Source: Mucilaginibacter sp. (GTDB taxonomy: Bacteria; Bacteroidota; Bacteroidia; Sphingobacteriales; Sphingobacteriaceae). From it: 7,845 bases of DNA. The DNA lies in the NCBI GenBank assembly GCA_025934475.1, contig JAICXZ010000120.1, forward strand, positions 1 through 7,845. The letters run 5' to 3'. The translations under genes and the position numbers were made by a program. Shown here one piece after another: positions 1-6,003 of the stretch. The notes beneath the pieces were generated by a model that worked only from the letters and a program-made list of their open reading frames with translations, was not told the origin of the DNA and made no database searches. Position 1 is the stretch's first letter; each line of letters begins with the position of its first letter.

Positions 1-4
1 CTTC

Positions 5-553
5 TTATCGCAGCAATTCCGGCCTTATCTTGTCGGTAAACTCTTTGGCAAATTTATTCAGCTTGGGCTGGATCACAAAAGCACAGTAGGACTTGTCAGG
101 GTTATCGTTGTAATAATTCTGGTGATAATCTTCGGCCTTGTAAAATTCTGATGCCGGGGTTACTTCGGTAACGATAGGGCTATCAAATACTTTTTCGTCG
201 GTCAGCCGTTTGATCATAGCTTCGGAGGCTTGTTTTTGCTCATCGTTATAATAGAATATAGCTGAACGGTATTGCGTACCGACATCATTGCCCTGGCGAT
301 TGAGCGTAGTAGGGTTGTGCGTTTTGAAAAATACGAGTAATAATTCGTCGAAAGAAATTTCGTCGGCATCATATTCCAGGTGGATCACTTCAGCATAGCC
401 TGTATCACCGTTGCAAACTTCCATGTAGGTTGGGTTTTTAGTGTGGCCGCCCATGTAGCCTGAGGCAACCGACTTTACACCTTTTAAAGTTTGAAAAATA
501 GCCTCTGTACACCAGAAGCAGCCATTGCCGAAAGTTATTTGTTGAATGTTCAT
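5..553 (-). CDS. msrA: Peptide-methionine (S)-S-oxide reductase MsrA
   Basis: This enzyme reduces the S-epimer of methionine sulfoxide, free or in proteins, back to methionine, usually with thioredoxin as reductant. The 182-residue product is a complete single-domain MsrA. The catalytic motif GCFWCTEA lies near the N-terminus with the expected nucleophile Cys12. Other family signatures follow in order: SGYMGGHTKNPTY (31-43), VCNGDTGYAEV (46-56), GTQYRSAIFY, EDYHQNYY and YCAFVIQPK (Cys157). The usual TGHAE is TGYAE here. Further cysteines at 15, 47 and 157 could act in recycling, but which one does is not decidable from sequence. There is no signal peptide, so it is probably cytoplasmic, and no MsrB domain is fused. 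The ATG at 551-553 puts the motif at the normal distance for short MsrAs. The stop is at 5-7, so the gene is complete. It is divergent from the DoxX-like gene. Identification is secure. Confidence 0.97.
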   Translation of the reverse strand: MNIQQITFGNGCFWCTEAIFQTLKGVKSVASGYMGGHTKNPTYMEVCNGDTGYAEVIHLEYDADEISFDELLLVFFKTHNPTTLNRQGNDVGTQYRSAIFYYNDEQKQASEAMIKRLTDEKVFDSPIVTEVTPASEFYKAEDYHQNYYNDNPDKSYCAFVIQPKLNKFAKEFTDKIRPELLR

Positions 554-624
554 ATCTAATTAATAGCTAATATAATGCCGATTGTTTTAATACGCCATTT
601 TGGCTGATATTTAGGGATTTTGCT

Positions 625-632
625 TAAGTTTA
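625..632 (+). promoter_or_regulatory. Weak candidate Bacteroidota promoter for the DoxX-like gene
   Basis: TAAGTTTA at 625-632 matches the Bacteroidota -7 consensus TAnnTTTG in all but the last base. A TTTG at 599-602 lies 22 bases upstream, slightly more than the usual spacing of about 19-21. A start of transcription near 638-640 would leave a leader of only about 12 bases before the ATG at 652. This is motif matching in an AT-rich gap of 98 bases between divergent genes, so chance is a serious alternative. Confidence 0.25.
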
Positions 633-651
633 AAGCATAAACCTACATTAC

Positions 652-1050
652 ATGAAAATTGCTGTATTGATTGCCCGGGTATTGCTCGCGTTGATCTATC
701 TCACGTTCGGCCTCGACTACTTCCTGGATTTCATATCTCATATTGTCAACTTGCCTTCGGCCGGCGATAGGGCCAATGCTTTTTTCGGTGCACTTGCTGC
801 GGCCAAATACTTCTTTCCTTTTTTGAAATCTATCGAAATTATCTGCGGACTATTTCTGCTCATCAATCGCTTCACGGCTTTTTTCCTCGTTGCAGTGTTC
901 CCGATAACGGTCAATATTTGCGTATTTCATATCTGTATGACACCAACATATTTGCCATTGGGTGCTTCGATGTTGGTGCTCAATCTATTTTTGTTGTATG
1001 CTTACCGCAAATATTATATAAGCTTATTTGCCTTTAAGCCAACATTATGA
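652..1050 (+). CDS. DoxX-like small integral membrane protein
   Basis: The 132-residue protein is almost entirely hydrophobic, with four likely membrane helices at roughly 4-25, 45-70, 73-95 and 100-118. The pattern of a polar loop after helix 1 (SAGDRANAFFGAL), then a helix containing FPFLKSIEIICGLFLLINRF, then helices 3 and 4, resembles the DoxX/DoxD-like family. These four-helix membrane proteins are common in Bacteroidota and mostly have no assigned function; some relatives are linked to quinone or thiosulfate metabolism or to oxidative stress complexes. Being divergent from msrA is compatible with a redox connection, but that is only inference. No Shine-Dalgarno sequence precedes the ATG, which is normal in this phylum. 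The gene ends 110 bases before the GH2 gene, so co-transcription is possible but not indicated. Confidence 0.8.
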   Translation: MKIAVLIARVLLALIYLTFGLDYFLDFISHIVNLPSAGDRANAFFGALAAAKYFFPFLKSIEIICGLFLLINRFTAFFLVAVFPITVNICVFHICMTPTYLPLGASMLVLNLFLLYAYRKYYISLFAFKPTL

Positions 1051-1073
1051 ACTTTTGTCCATCGATACTACTT

Positions 1074-1128
1074 ACACTAAAATTTTCGCTACGATAGCTT
1101 TATTTCCTAAACATTTATAATTTAGTGT
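1074..1128. repeat. Inverted repeat in the leader or promoter region of the GH2 gene
   Basis: ACACTAAA at 1074-1081 is the exact reverse complement of TTTAGTGT at 1121-1128. The arms extend by a further AATT with a one-base bulge (ACACTAAAATT against AATTTAGTGT). The 39-base space between them contains TAGCTTTA at 1095-1102, a 7-of-8 match to the Bacteroidota -7 motif. The arms could form a long stem-loop or be two half-sites of a regulator. They lie 33 bases before the ATG of the GH2 gene. An AT-rich repeat of this size can arise by chance. Confidence 0.35.
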
Positions 1129-1160
1129 CGATTATACATTTATTACCTAAATAGTCCGAC

Positions 1161-3596
1161 ATGCTTTCGATCAAACCACTTGTAAAAACAGCAAGGATAG
1201 CTTTGCTGATCGCTTCCGTATTTTTTTGTTTCCAGGGTTTTGCCCAATCACCGCGCAGTCATGCAGATTTCGACCAGGGTTGGCGCTTCCACCTTGGCGA
1301 TGTGCCCAACGGATCATCTCTAACGTTGAATGATGGCGCCTGGCGACAATTGAACCTTCCGCACGACTGGAGCATCGAAGGCAAATTCAGCAAGGAGAAT
1401 CCGGCCACACCGGAAGGTGGCGCACTGCCGGGCGGCATTGGCTGGTATCGTAAAACGTTTATTGTTCCAGCGTCGTCCAAAGGAAAAATGGTTTACGTTG
1501 ATTTTGATGGCGTGTATCAGAAAAGTACGGTATGGATCAACGGACATGAGCTGGGTTTCAGGCCCAATGGATACATCTCATTTGAGTATGACCTGACGCC
1601 GTATCTAAACTTTGGCGGTAAAAATATAATTGCAGTTAAGGTTGATAACTCGGTTCAGCCTAATTCTCGCTGGTATTCGGGTTCGGGTATTTATAGGAAT
1701 GTTTGGCTGGTGACGACGAATAAAGTGGCTGTTGATCATTGGGGGACATATGTGACCACACCCGAGGTAGACGGTCAATCAGCAAAAATTCACTTGCAAA
1801 CGCGTGTAAAAAAACGGCCTGGTTATACAGAAGCTGTTAGATTGAGCAGTTCTATCGTCGACGCATCTGGAAAAGTAGTAGCTAGTAATATTTCCGATTG
1901 GGTTCATATTTCTGATTCTGCTGCTAATATAGAACAGGACCTTCTTGTTAAAACCCCCAGGTTATGGTCAGTTGAGAACCCTTATTTGTATAAGATTATT
2001 ACTAAAGTAATGCTTGTCAAAGAAGTTAGTGACGTTTATGTCACACCCCTTGGCATCCGCTACTTTAATTTTGATGCTGACAAAGGATTCTCGCTCAACG
2101 GTAAGCCGATGAAGATACTCGGTGTCTGTGATCACCACGATCTGGGCAGCCTGGGCGCTGCGGTAAATTACCGGGCATTGGAACGCCAACTGCAGATGCT
2201 AAAGGCTATGGGTTGCAATGGTATTCGTACTTCACACAATCCACCAACACCCGAACTGCTTGACCTGGCTGATAAATTAGGCTTTATTGTAATGGACGAG
2301 GCTTTTGACTGCTGGGAATGGGGCAAGGTTAAATACGACTATCACCTATACTTTAAAGAATGGCACAAACGCGATCTTGAGGACCAGGTATTGCGTGACC
2401 GTAATCACCCCAGCGTATTTATCTGGAGTATCGGCAACGAGATACCGCAGCAGGGTGATACCAGCGCCTTGCGTATCGCACCCGATTTGGCTGCAATCGT
2501 TCACAGCCTGGATAAAACAAGGCCACTTACTTCTGCAAACGACCGCCCGGACACGACGAATAAGATCATCAAATCAGGAGCGATTGATCTTATCGGTTAT
2601 AATTATCATGAGTTTAATTATGCCGGTTTCCATGACCGCTATCCGGGTAAGAAATTCATCGCTACGGAGACAACTTCGGGACTGGAGACCCGCGGCTTTT
2701 ACCAGATGCCTTCCGACAGCATCATGCGCTGGCCAACGGCAAGGGATTATAAAACCCAGGCCAAAATGAACGCGGATCATACTGTATCGGCTTATGACAA
2801 TGTATCGCCGCCATGGGGGTCAACACATGAGGAAACCTGGAAGGTGATGAAGAAATATCCTTTCCTGTCGGGTATGTTTATCTGGACCGGTTGGGACTAT
2901 TTGGGCGAGCCAACACCTTACAGCTGGCCCTCACGCAGCTCGTATTTTGGTATCATCGACTTAGCAGGCTTCCCGAAAGATGTTTACTACATGTACCAAA
3001 GTGAGTGGACCGACAAAACCGTGCTGCACATTTTGCCACACTGGAACTGGAAACCGGGCGAAACTGTTGACGTGTGGGCTTATTACAACCATGCTGATGA
3101 AGTGGAGCTGTTCATGAACGGGAAATCAATGGGCATTAAAAAGAAGGAAGGCGATGATCTGCATGTGATGTGGCGTGTCAAATTTGAGCCGGGAACGATC
3201 AAAGTTGTTTCGCGCAAGGATGGCAAAGTTGTATTGACAGCTGAAAAGCACACTGCAGGCAAACCGGCTAAAATAGTCCTGAGCGCCGATCGTTCCAAGA
3301 TTAAAGCTGACGGTAAGGACCTTTCATTCGTAACTGTTAAAGTATTGGATAAAAATGGCAACCTTGTACCCAATGCGGATAACCTGGTTAAGTTTAAGCT
3401 GAATGGGAATGGCTCAATAGCTGCGGTTGATAACGGCAGTGAGACCGATCACGATCCGTTTAAAGCAAACTATCGTCATGCGTTTAACGGCCTGGCATTG
3501 GCAATTTTACAGTCGAGCGGGAAAGCAGGAAACATTACCCTGACTGCATCATCAGATGGTCTGCAAGGCGCAAGCGTAGTGATCAATGCAAAATAA
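1161..3596 (+). CDS. Secreted glycoside hydrolase family 2 beta-galactosidase-type enzyme with DUF4982
   Basis: This is probably an exported exo-acting glycosidase, most likely a beta-galactosidase, hydrolysing terminal beta-linked sugars by the retaining mechanism. The 811-residue protein starts with a signal peptide (about 1-28, ending GFAQ). Next come the GH2 sugar-binding jelly-roll (about 35-184, with RFHLGD, LPHDWSIEG, GGIGWYRKTF and WYSGSGIYRNVWL), an immunoglobulin-like sandwich (about 187-300) and a TIM barrel from about 311 (VCDHHDLG, IRTSHNPP, MDEAFD). The acid/base is Glu427 in SIGNE and the likely nucleophile is Glu503 in IATET. A DUF4982 module follows at about 620-690 and a C-terminal Ig-like domain at about 700-811 (resembling GH2 C-terminal domain 5). 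Length and order fit this subfamily, so the gene appears intact. No lipoprotein cysteine is seen at the cleavage site, so it is periplasmic or secreted. No SusC/SusD or regulator gene is nearby. Exact substrate cannot be read from sequence; beta-glucuronidase or another GH2 activity is less likely. Confidence 0.93.
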   Translation: MLSIKPLVKTARIALLIASVFFCFQGFAQSPRSHADFDQGWRFHLGDVPNGSSLTLNDGAWRQLNLPHDWSIEGKFSKENPATPEGGALPGGIGWYRKTFIVPASSKGKMVYVDFDGVYQKSTVWINGHELGFRPNGYISFEYDLTPYLNFGGKNIIAVKVDNSVQPNSRWYSGSGIYRNVWLVTTNKVAVDHWGTYVTTPEVDGQSAKIHLQTRVKKRPGYTEAVRLSSSIVDASGKVVASNISDWVHISDSAANIEQDLLVKTPRLWSVENPYLYKIITKVMLVKEVSDVYVTPLGIRYFNFDADKGFSLNGKPMKILGVCDHHDLGSLGAAVNYRALERQLQMLKAMGCNGIRTSHNPPTPELLDLADKLGFIVMDEAFDCWEWGKVKYDYHLYFKEWHKRDLEDQVLRDRNHPSVFIWSIGNEIPQQGDTSALRIAPDLAAIVHSLDKTRPLTSANDRPDTTNKIIKSGAIDLIGYNYHEFNYAGFHDRYPGKKFIATETTSGLETRGFYQMPSDSIMRWPTARDYKTQAKMNADHTVSAYDNVSPPWGSTHEETWKVMKKYPFLSGMFIWTGWDYLGEPTPYSWPSRSSYFGIIDLAGFPKDVYYMYQSEWTDKTVLHILPHWNWKPGETVDVWAYYNHADEVELFMNGKSMGIKKKEGDDLHVMWRVKFEPGTIKVVSRKDGKVVLTAEKHTAGKPAKIVLSADRSKIKADGKDLSFVTVKVLDKNGNLVPNADNLVKFKLNGNGSIAAVDNGSETDHDPFKANYRHAFNGLALAILQSSGKAGNITLTASSDGLQGASVVINAK

Positions 3597-3601
3597 ATGA
3601 A

Positions 3602-4153
3602 TTAGCGCGGGCTGGCTACCTTAAGCAATTGCAGATAGGTCCACTCGTTTCCTTTTTCGAAGAACTTGTAGGTTTTATCCCAGTCCGGCCCCGTGCCCCA
3701 ACCAATCATAGACGAGATGATGCGTGTTTGGCCGGGGCCGGCCTCTTTAAACTGGAGCACTTCCTGTAGATTTTTATCGCTATTTCTGCACGATGCTGGG
3801 AAATTATCATTGAGGTTCACCTTGAGTGTAAGCATCTGGTTTTCGAGATAGCTTATGATTGGCAGTTTGATAGACGACGGGTCGATGAGCGACTTGTTTT
3901 TGTCGTAATTGGTGGTGATGCTTCCTCCAACAACATAGTCAATATGCACGACAGGGGCTATCCATTTTTTGAGGCCATCATCGGTAGTAAAAAGCTGCCA
4001 GGTTGTTTTTAAGTCGGCAGGGTAGATGATCTCGAGTTGTAGAACCTTTTCGCCAGTAGTTGCGGTATAGGAGCTATTTTTCACCTGCGCCTGAGCTGAG
4101 GTCAGGCTGGCCAACAAGATGATAAATGCCAGAACATTTTTCATTGCGTTCAT
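3602..4153 (-). CDS. Exported SRPBCC / AHSA1-like domain protein
   Basis: The 183-residue product has a signal peptide (about 1-23, ending SAQAQ) and a mature part that resembles the SRPBCC (START/Bet v1-like) fold, AHSA1-like subgroup. After the opening strand (VLQLEIIYPAD) come TTWQLFTTDDGLKKWIAP and a VHIDYVVGGSI segment, which fit the family pattern of a helix leading to FTT..GL.KW and then a strand ending in GG. Members have a hydrophobic pocket for small ligands. Most AHSA1-like members are cytoplasmic, so the signal peptide is the notable point. No ligand can be predicted. A second in-frame ATG at 4142-4144 (Met4) gives an equally good signal peptide, so the start is uncertain by three codons. 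It is the last gene of the three-gene minus-strand cluster, 10 bases after the previous stop, and its end is five bases from the end of the convergent GH2 gene. Confidence 0.8.
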   Translation of the reverse strand: MNAMKNVLAFIILLASLTSAQAQVKNSSYTATTGEKVLQLEIIYPADLKTTWQLFTTDDGLKKWIAPVVHIDYVVGGSITTNYDKNKSLIDPSSIKLPIISYLENQMLTLKVNLNDNFPASCRNSDKNLQEVLQFKEAGPGQTRIISSMIGWGTGPDWDKTYKFFEKGNEWTYLQLLKVASPR

Positions 4154-4163
4154 CTAAAGTAAA

Positions 4164-4673
4164 TTACGACTTTTTCCTGATATAAGTCAGATCGTAAGAA
4201 ACAGTTACTGTTTTGCCGTCGTCGTTGTTCACGTCCTGGTATTGGCGTACGGTGTTTTTGTCGACGTTATAGAATTTGAAATTCCCGGTTTTCTTATTGC
4301 CCTGCTTATCGGTGAATTCATATCTAAATTGCATGACGCTATCCTTATAATTGCCATTTAAATAACGCTGTGCCGAGCCACCCGAGCCTATCCAATCCTG
4401 CTCCCATTGATGTGTGGCCAAGTTGTAGTAGTTGATGCTTTTGCCGGATCCGCCCTGTGTATCGGTCCAGTTTTCGAGTATGCCGCATCCACCCGAAATG
4501 GTTTGCACAATGCTGTGGCCCGCGAGCTTTTGGGTGCCTGTTTGGTATACATCCCATTCTCCTACCCAGAAATCAAAATCGTGCGTATGGGGTTCGTCCG
4601 CGCATGGGCTTTTTTGCTGCGCCATGGCATTTAAGCAGAGTGTGCTTAACAATAAGAGTATCAGTTTTTTCAT
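4164..4673 (-). CDS. Exported DUF1579-like protein
   Basis: The open frame reaches back to an ATG at 4692-4694, but the ATG at 4671-4673 is preferred. It begins a standard signal peptide (MKKLILLLLSTLCLNAMAQ) and leaves a 7-base gap after the upstream stop, whereas the longer start would overlap that gene by 14 bases. The mature protein, about 150 residues, contains HDFDFWVGEWDVY soon after cleavage and SGGCGILENW about 30 residues later, followed by alternating strands (NYYNLATHQWEQDW, MQFRYEFTD, GNFKFYNV). The FWVGEWDV and GC.I.ENW motifs resemble DUF1579 and related small beta-barrel domains, whose function is unknown. Two cysteines (31 and 70 counted from the longer start) could pair in the periplasm. 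It is the middle gene of the exported-protein cluster. Membership of DUF1579 is by eye and moderately sure. Confidence 0.75.
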   Translation of the reverse strand: MKKLILLLLSTLCLNAMAQQKSPCADEPHTHDFDFWVGEWDVYQTGTQKLAGHSIVQTISGGCGILENWTDTQGGSGKSINYYNLATHQWEQDWIGSGGSAQRYLNGNYKDSVMQFRYEFTDKQGNKKTGNFKFYNVDKNTVRQYQDVNNDDGKTVTVSYDLTYIRKKS

Positions 4674-4680
4674 AAATTTG

Positions 4681-5655
4681 TTATTTAAGTGCATCGATAT
4701 TAAAATTTATCCAATAAATGTCATCTTGCCCGTTGCCTGGGCTGGTCAGCATGCTCTTTATTTCGCTATAATTTCTTATTTTACTGTTAGCAAAGGCTTT
4801 ATTAAGGCGGTTGCTGGTAAATACCAGGTATTTTTTATCGGGAGTTACGTAAGGACAGTAATCTAAATACGGCGAGTTAAGAGGGGCGGCGAGATGTTTA
4901 ACAGGCAACCAGTCTCCGTTCTTGTTCTTCCTGCTAAAGTAAATATCTCCGCCGCCCAAATCGTCCGGCCTGCCGTAGGACGAGAAAATTATAAATTGCT
5001 CGTCCGGGTCGACAAAGGCGTTGAACTCGTCAAATTTCGTATTGATATTTTCGGGCAAACTCTCAGGTTTGCCGAAACCCGCTCCATTAGGTTTGCAAAC
5101 TACAATGTCTTCGCTGCCCTTGCCCTGTGCCAGCTCTGCTGTGAAATAGAGGTTACCGCTTTTGGCAATTGAAGGGTAAAATTCGTCTTTTGCTGAATTG
5201 ACGGTCGGTCCCAGGTTTTCAGGGGCTCCCCATTTTCCGTTTGCCAAACGCCTAACCCGCCAGATGTCAAAATCCTTCTTAATATCCCCGCTAAGCGGTC
5301 TGTCCGATGAAAAATACACCCATTGTCCATCCGGCGAGAAGGTTGCTTCCAGATCCCGCCATCGGCCCGAAAATGGCGCCACCTCTGGCTTGCTCCATTT
5401 ACCCGACTTCTTAGGCATATACAAAATCGTGCTGAGTGAAAAACGGGGACCTTGAATGGTGAAGAATATCTCATTGCCCTGCGGCGAGATAGCGAAATCG
5501 CGATTTCTTAAACCGTCCGACAAAATTCCTTTCGCAAAAAGTTTGGGCGTATCAGCAGGCAATTCGCTACCCGGATAACTAACCTGGGCCGAGGCATTAT
5601 CGATTCCGGCAATTACAAGAAAAAAGAAAATGATATGGGTGCAAACGCTTCTCAT
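4681..5655 (-). CDS. Exported PD40 (WD40-like / TolB-like) beta-propeller protein
   Basis: The product is built of PD40-type repeats. Visible blades contain AISPQGNEIFF, ATFSPDGQWVYFSSDRP, YPSIAKSGNLYFTAE, FVDPDEQFIIFSSYGRP and VTPDKKYLVFTSNR, spaced about 50 residues apart, which suggests a propeller of five or six blades. Such domains usually bind proteins or glycans in the periplasm; no catalytic residues are evident. Unlike many Bacteroidota PD40 proteins it has no C-terminal OmpA domain. The start is a choice. The open frame begins at a GTG (5719-5721), with ATGs at 5683-5685 and 5653-5655. The last gives a normal signal peptide (MRSVCTHIIFFFLVIAGIDNASAQ minus its end, cleaving near SAQ). 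It also sits about 28 bases from the transcription start implied by the -7 motif at 5688-5695, so it is preferred, giving 324 residues. It is the first gene of the three-gene cluster. Confidence 0.85.
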   Translation of the reverse strand: MRSVCTHIIFFFLVIAGIDNASAQVSYPGSELPADTPKLFAKGILSDGLRNRDFAISPQGNEIFFTIQGPRFSLSTILYMPKKSGKWSKPEVAPFSGRWRDLEATFSPDGQWVYFSSDRPLSGDIKKDFDIWRVRRLANGKWGAPENLGPTVNSAKDEFYPSIAKSGNLYFTAELAQGKGSEDIVVCKPNGAGFGKPESLPENINTKFDEFNAFVDPDEQFIIFSSYGRPDDLGGGDIYFSRKNKNGDWLPVKHLAAPLNSPYLDYCPYVTPDKKYLVFTSNRLNKAFANSKIRNYSEIKSMLTSPGNGQDDIYWINFNIDALK

Positions 5656-5687
5656 AGCGGAATATCGATTCGGCCGTTGGCTCATAT

Positions 5688-5695
5688 CAAATATA
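5688..5695 (-). promoter_or_regulatory. Candidate -7 promoter element for the exported-protein operon
   Basis: Read on the minus strand this is TATATTTG, a full match to the Bacteroidota -7 consensus TAnnTTTG. Transcription starting about five bases downstream (near 5683) would give a leader of roughly 28 bases before the ATG at 5655 and would put the two upstream candidate starts at or outside the transcript. No convincing TTTG -33 element is found at the expected spacing, which lowers confidence. Confidence 0.4.
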
Positions 5696-5717
5696 ATCGC
5701 ACGCAACCTCCTGTTTA

Positions 5718-5734
5718 TCACCCATAAAGGGTGA
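5718..5734. repeat. 17-base inverted repeat upstream of the exported-protein operon
   Basis: TCACCC (5718-5723), loop ATAAA, GGGTGA (5729-5734) form a perfect six-base dyad. Its centre is about 35 bases upstream of the centre of the candidate -7 element at 5688-5695, a position where an activator or repressor could bind. It could equally form a small hairpin. There is no T-run beside it, so it is not a typical terminator. Confidence 0.4.
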
Positions 5735-5790
5735 ATTTGAAGTGGTTAAGAGAAAGTGGGGGTATTTTGAAAGCCACGTTTAGACTCACC

Positions 5791-5812
5791 CGATCAACGC
5801 TACGCTGGATCG
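5791..5812. repeat. Imperfect dyad next to the palindromic repeats
   Basis: CGATC at 5791-5795 pairs with GATCG at 5808-5812, around an interior holding the direct repeat ACGCT-ACGCT. It directly abuts the first GC-rich hairpin, sharing one base, so it may be part of the same repeated unit. The intervening bases pair poorly, so a stable structure is not assured. Confidence 0.35.
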
Positions 5813-5845
5813 CCCTCGTTGCGCGAAGCGGAGAGGGCTTTTTTT
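5812..5845 (+). terminator. GC-rich hairpin with T-run on the plus strand (palindromic repeat copy 1)
   Basis: GCCCTC (5812-5817) pairs with GAGGGC (5833-5838), with a possible inner CGC-GAA-GCG stem at 5822-5830, and is followed by seven T (5839-5845). By form this is an intrinsic terminator for plus-strand transcription. However, no plus-strand gene lies upstream for more than 2 kb, and the neighbours are all on the minus strand. It is also a close relative of the hairpin at 5865-5891. A dispersed palindromic repeat that happens to carry a T-run is therefore as likely as a working terminator. Confidence 0.6.
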
Positions 5846-5856
5846 CGTTCCAAATC

Positions 5857-5891
5857 AAAAAAGACCCCCTCGTTGCGCAGCAGAGAGGGGG
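5857..5891 (-). terminator. GC-rich hairpin with T-run on the minus strand (palindromic repeat copy 2)
   Basis: CCCCCTC (5865-5871) pairs with GAGGGGG (5885-5891). On the minus strand the stem is followed by TC and six T (complement of 5857-5862), giving an intrinsic terminator for the membrane protein gene that ends at 6004, about 110 bases upstream in that direction. The loop and stem core repeat those of copy 1. A second stem choice exists: ACCCCCT at 5864-5870 is also the exact complement of AGGGGGT at 5893-5899, so two exclusive hairpins are possible. Confidence 0.65.
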
Positions 5892-6003
5892 CAGGGGGTG
5901 CGTCGACATGGTCCGTTTTCAAACCAGACTTTTACCTTAATAACATTAGAACTAAGCTGTTGAACAAGCAGACGCAACAATAGAAATGAAAGAGAAATAA
6001 AAA

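Larger units (their letters stand above)
5735..6003. other. Gene-free region between the membrane protein gene and the exported-protein operon
   Basis: No credible gene is seen here. The open frames that cross it on both strands run through the hairpins and translate to low-complexity Arg/Pro/Ser-rich strings with no signal peptide or motif. Apart from the dyad and two hairpins listed separately, the stretches 5735-5790 and 5900-6003 show nothing recognisable. The part next to 6003 is AT-rich and holds no hairpin of its own, so the nearest terminator for the gene ending at 6004 is the one at 5857-5891. Confidence 0.7.

Noticed and set aside
554..651. Riboswitch or small RNA in the msrA/DoxX divergent gap
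   Set aside because: Only a four-base-pair GCCA-TTT-TGGC hairpin and AT-rich sequence are visible, too little to support an RNA element.
2305..2769. 154-codon plus-strand open frame inside the GH2 gene
   Set aside because: It lies in another frame of the TIM-barrel coding region, with no domain; the GH2 frame is intact with its catalytic residues.
1161..3596. Possible frameshift or domain fusion at the GC change near base 2100
   Set aside because: The reading frame and GH2 domain order continue normally across the point; only composition changes.
4432..4866. 144-codon plus-strand open frame opposite the DUF1579-like and PD40 genes
   Set aside because: It is antisense to two well-supported genes, spans their junction, and shows no recognisable domain.
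5731..5940. Open frames across the gene-free region on both strands (also 5718-5909 minus)
   Set aside because: They run through the GC-rich hairpins, have repetitive Arg/Pro/Ser-rich translations, and no start context, signal or motif. They are by-products of the palindromic repeat.
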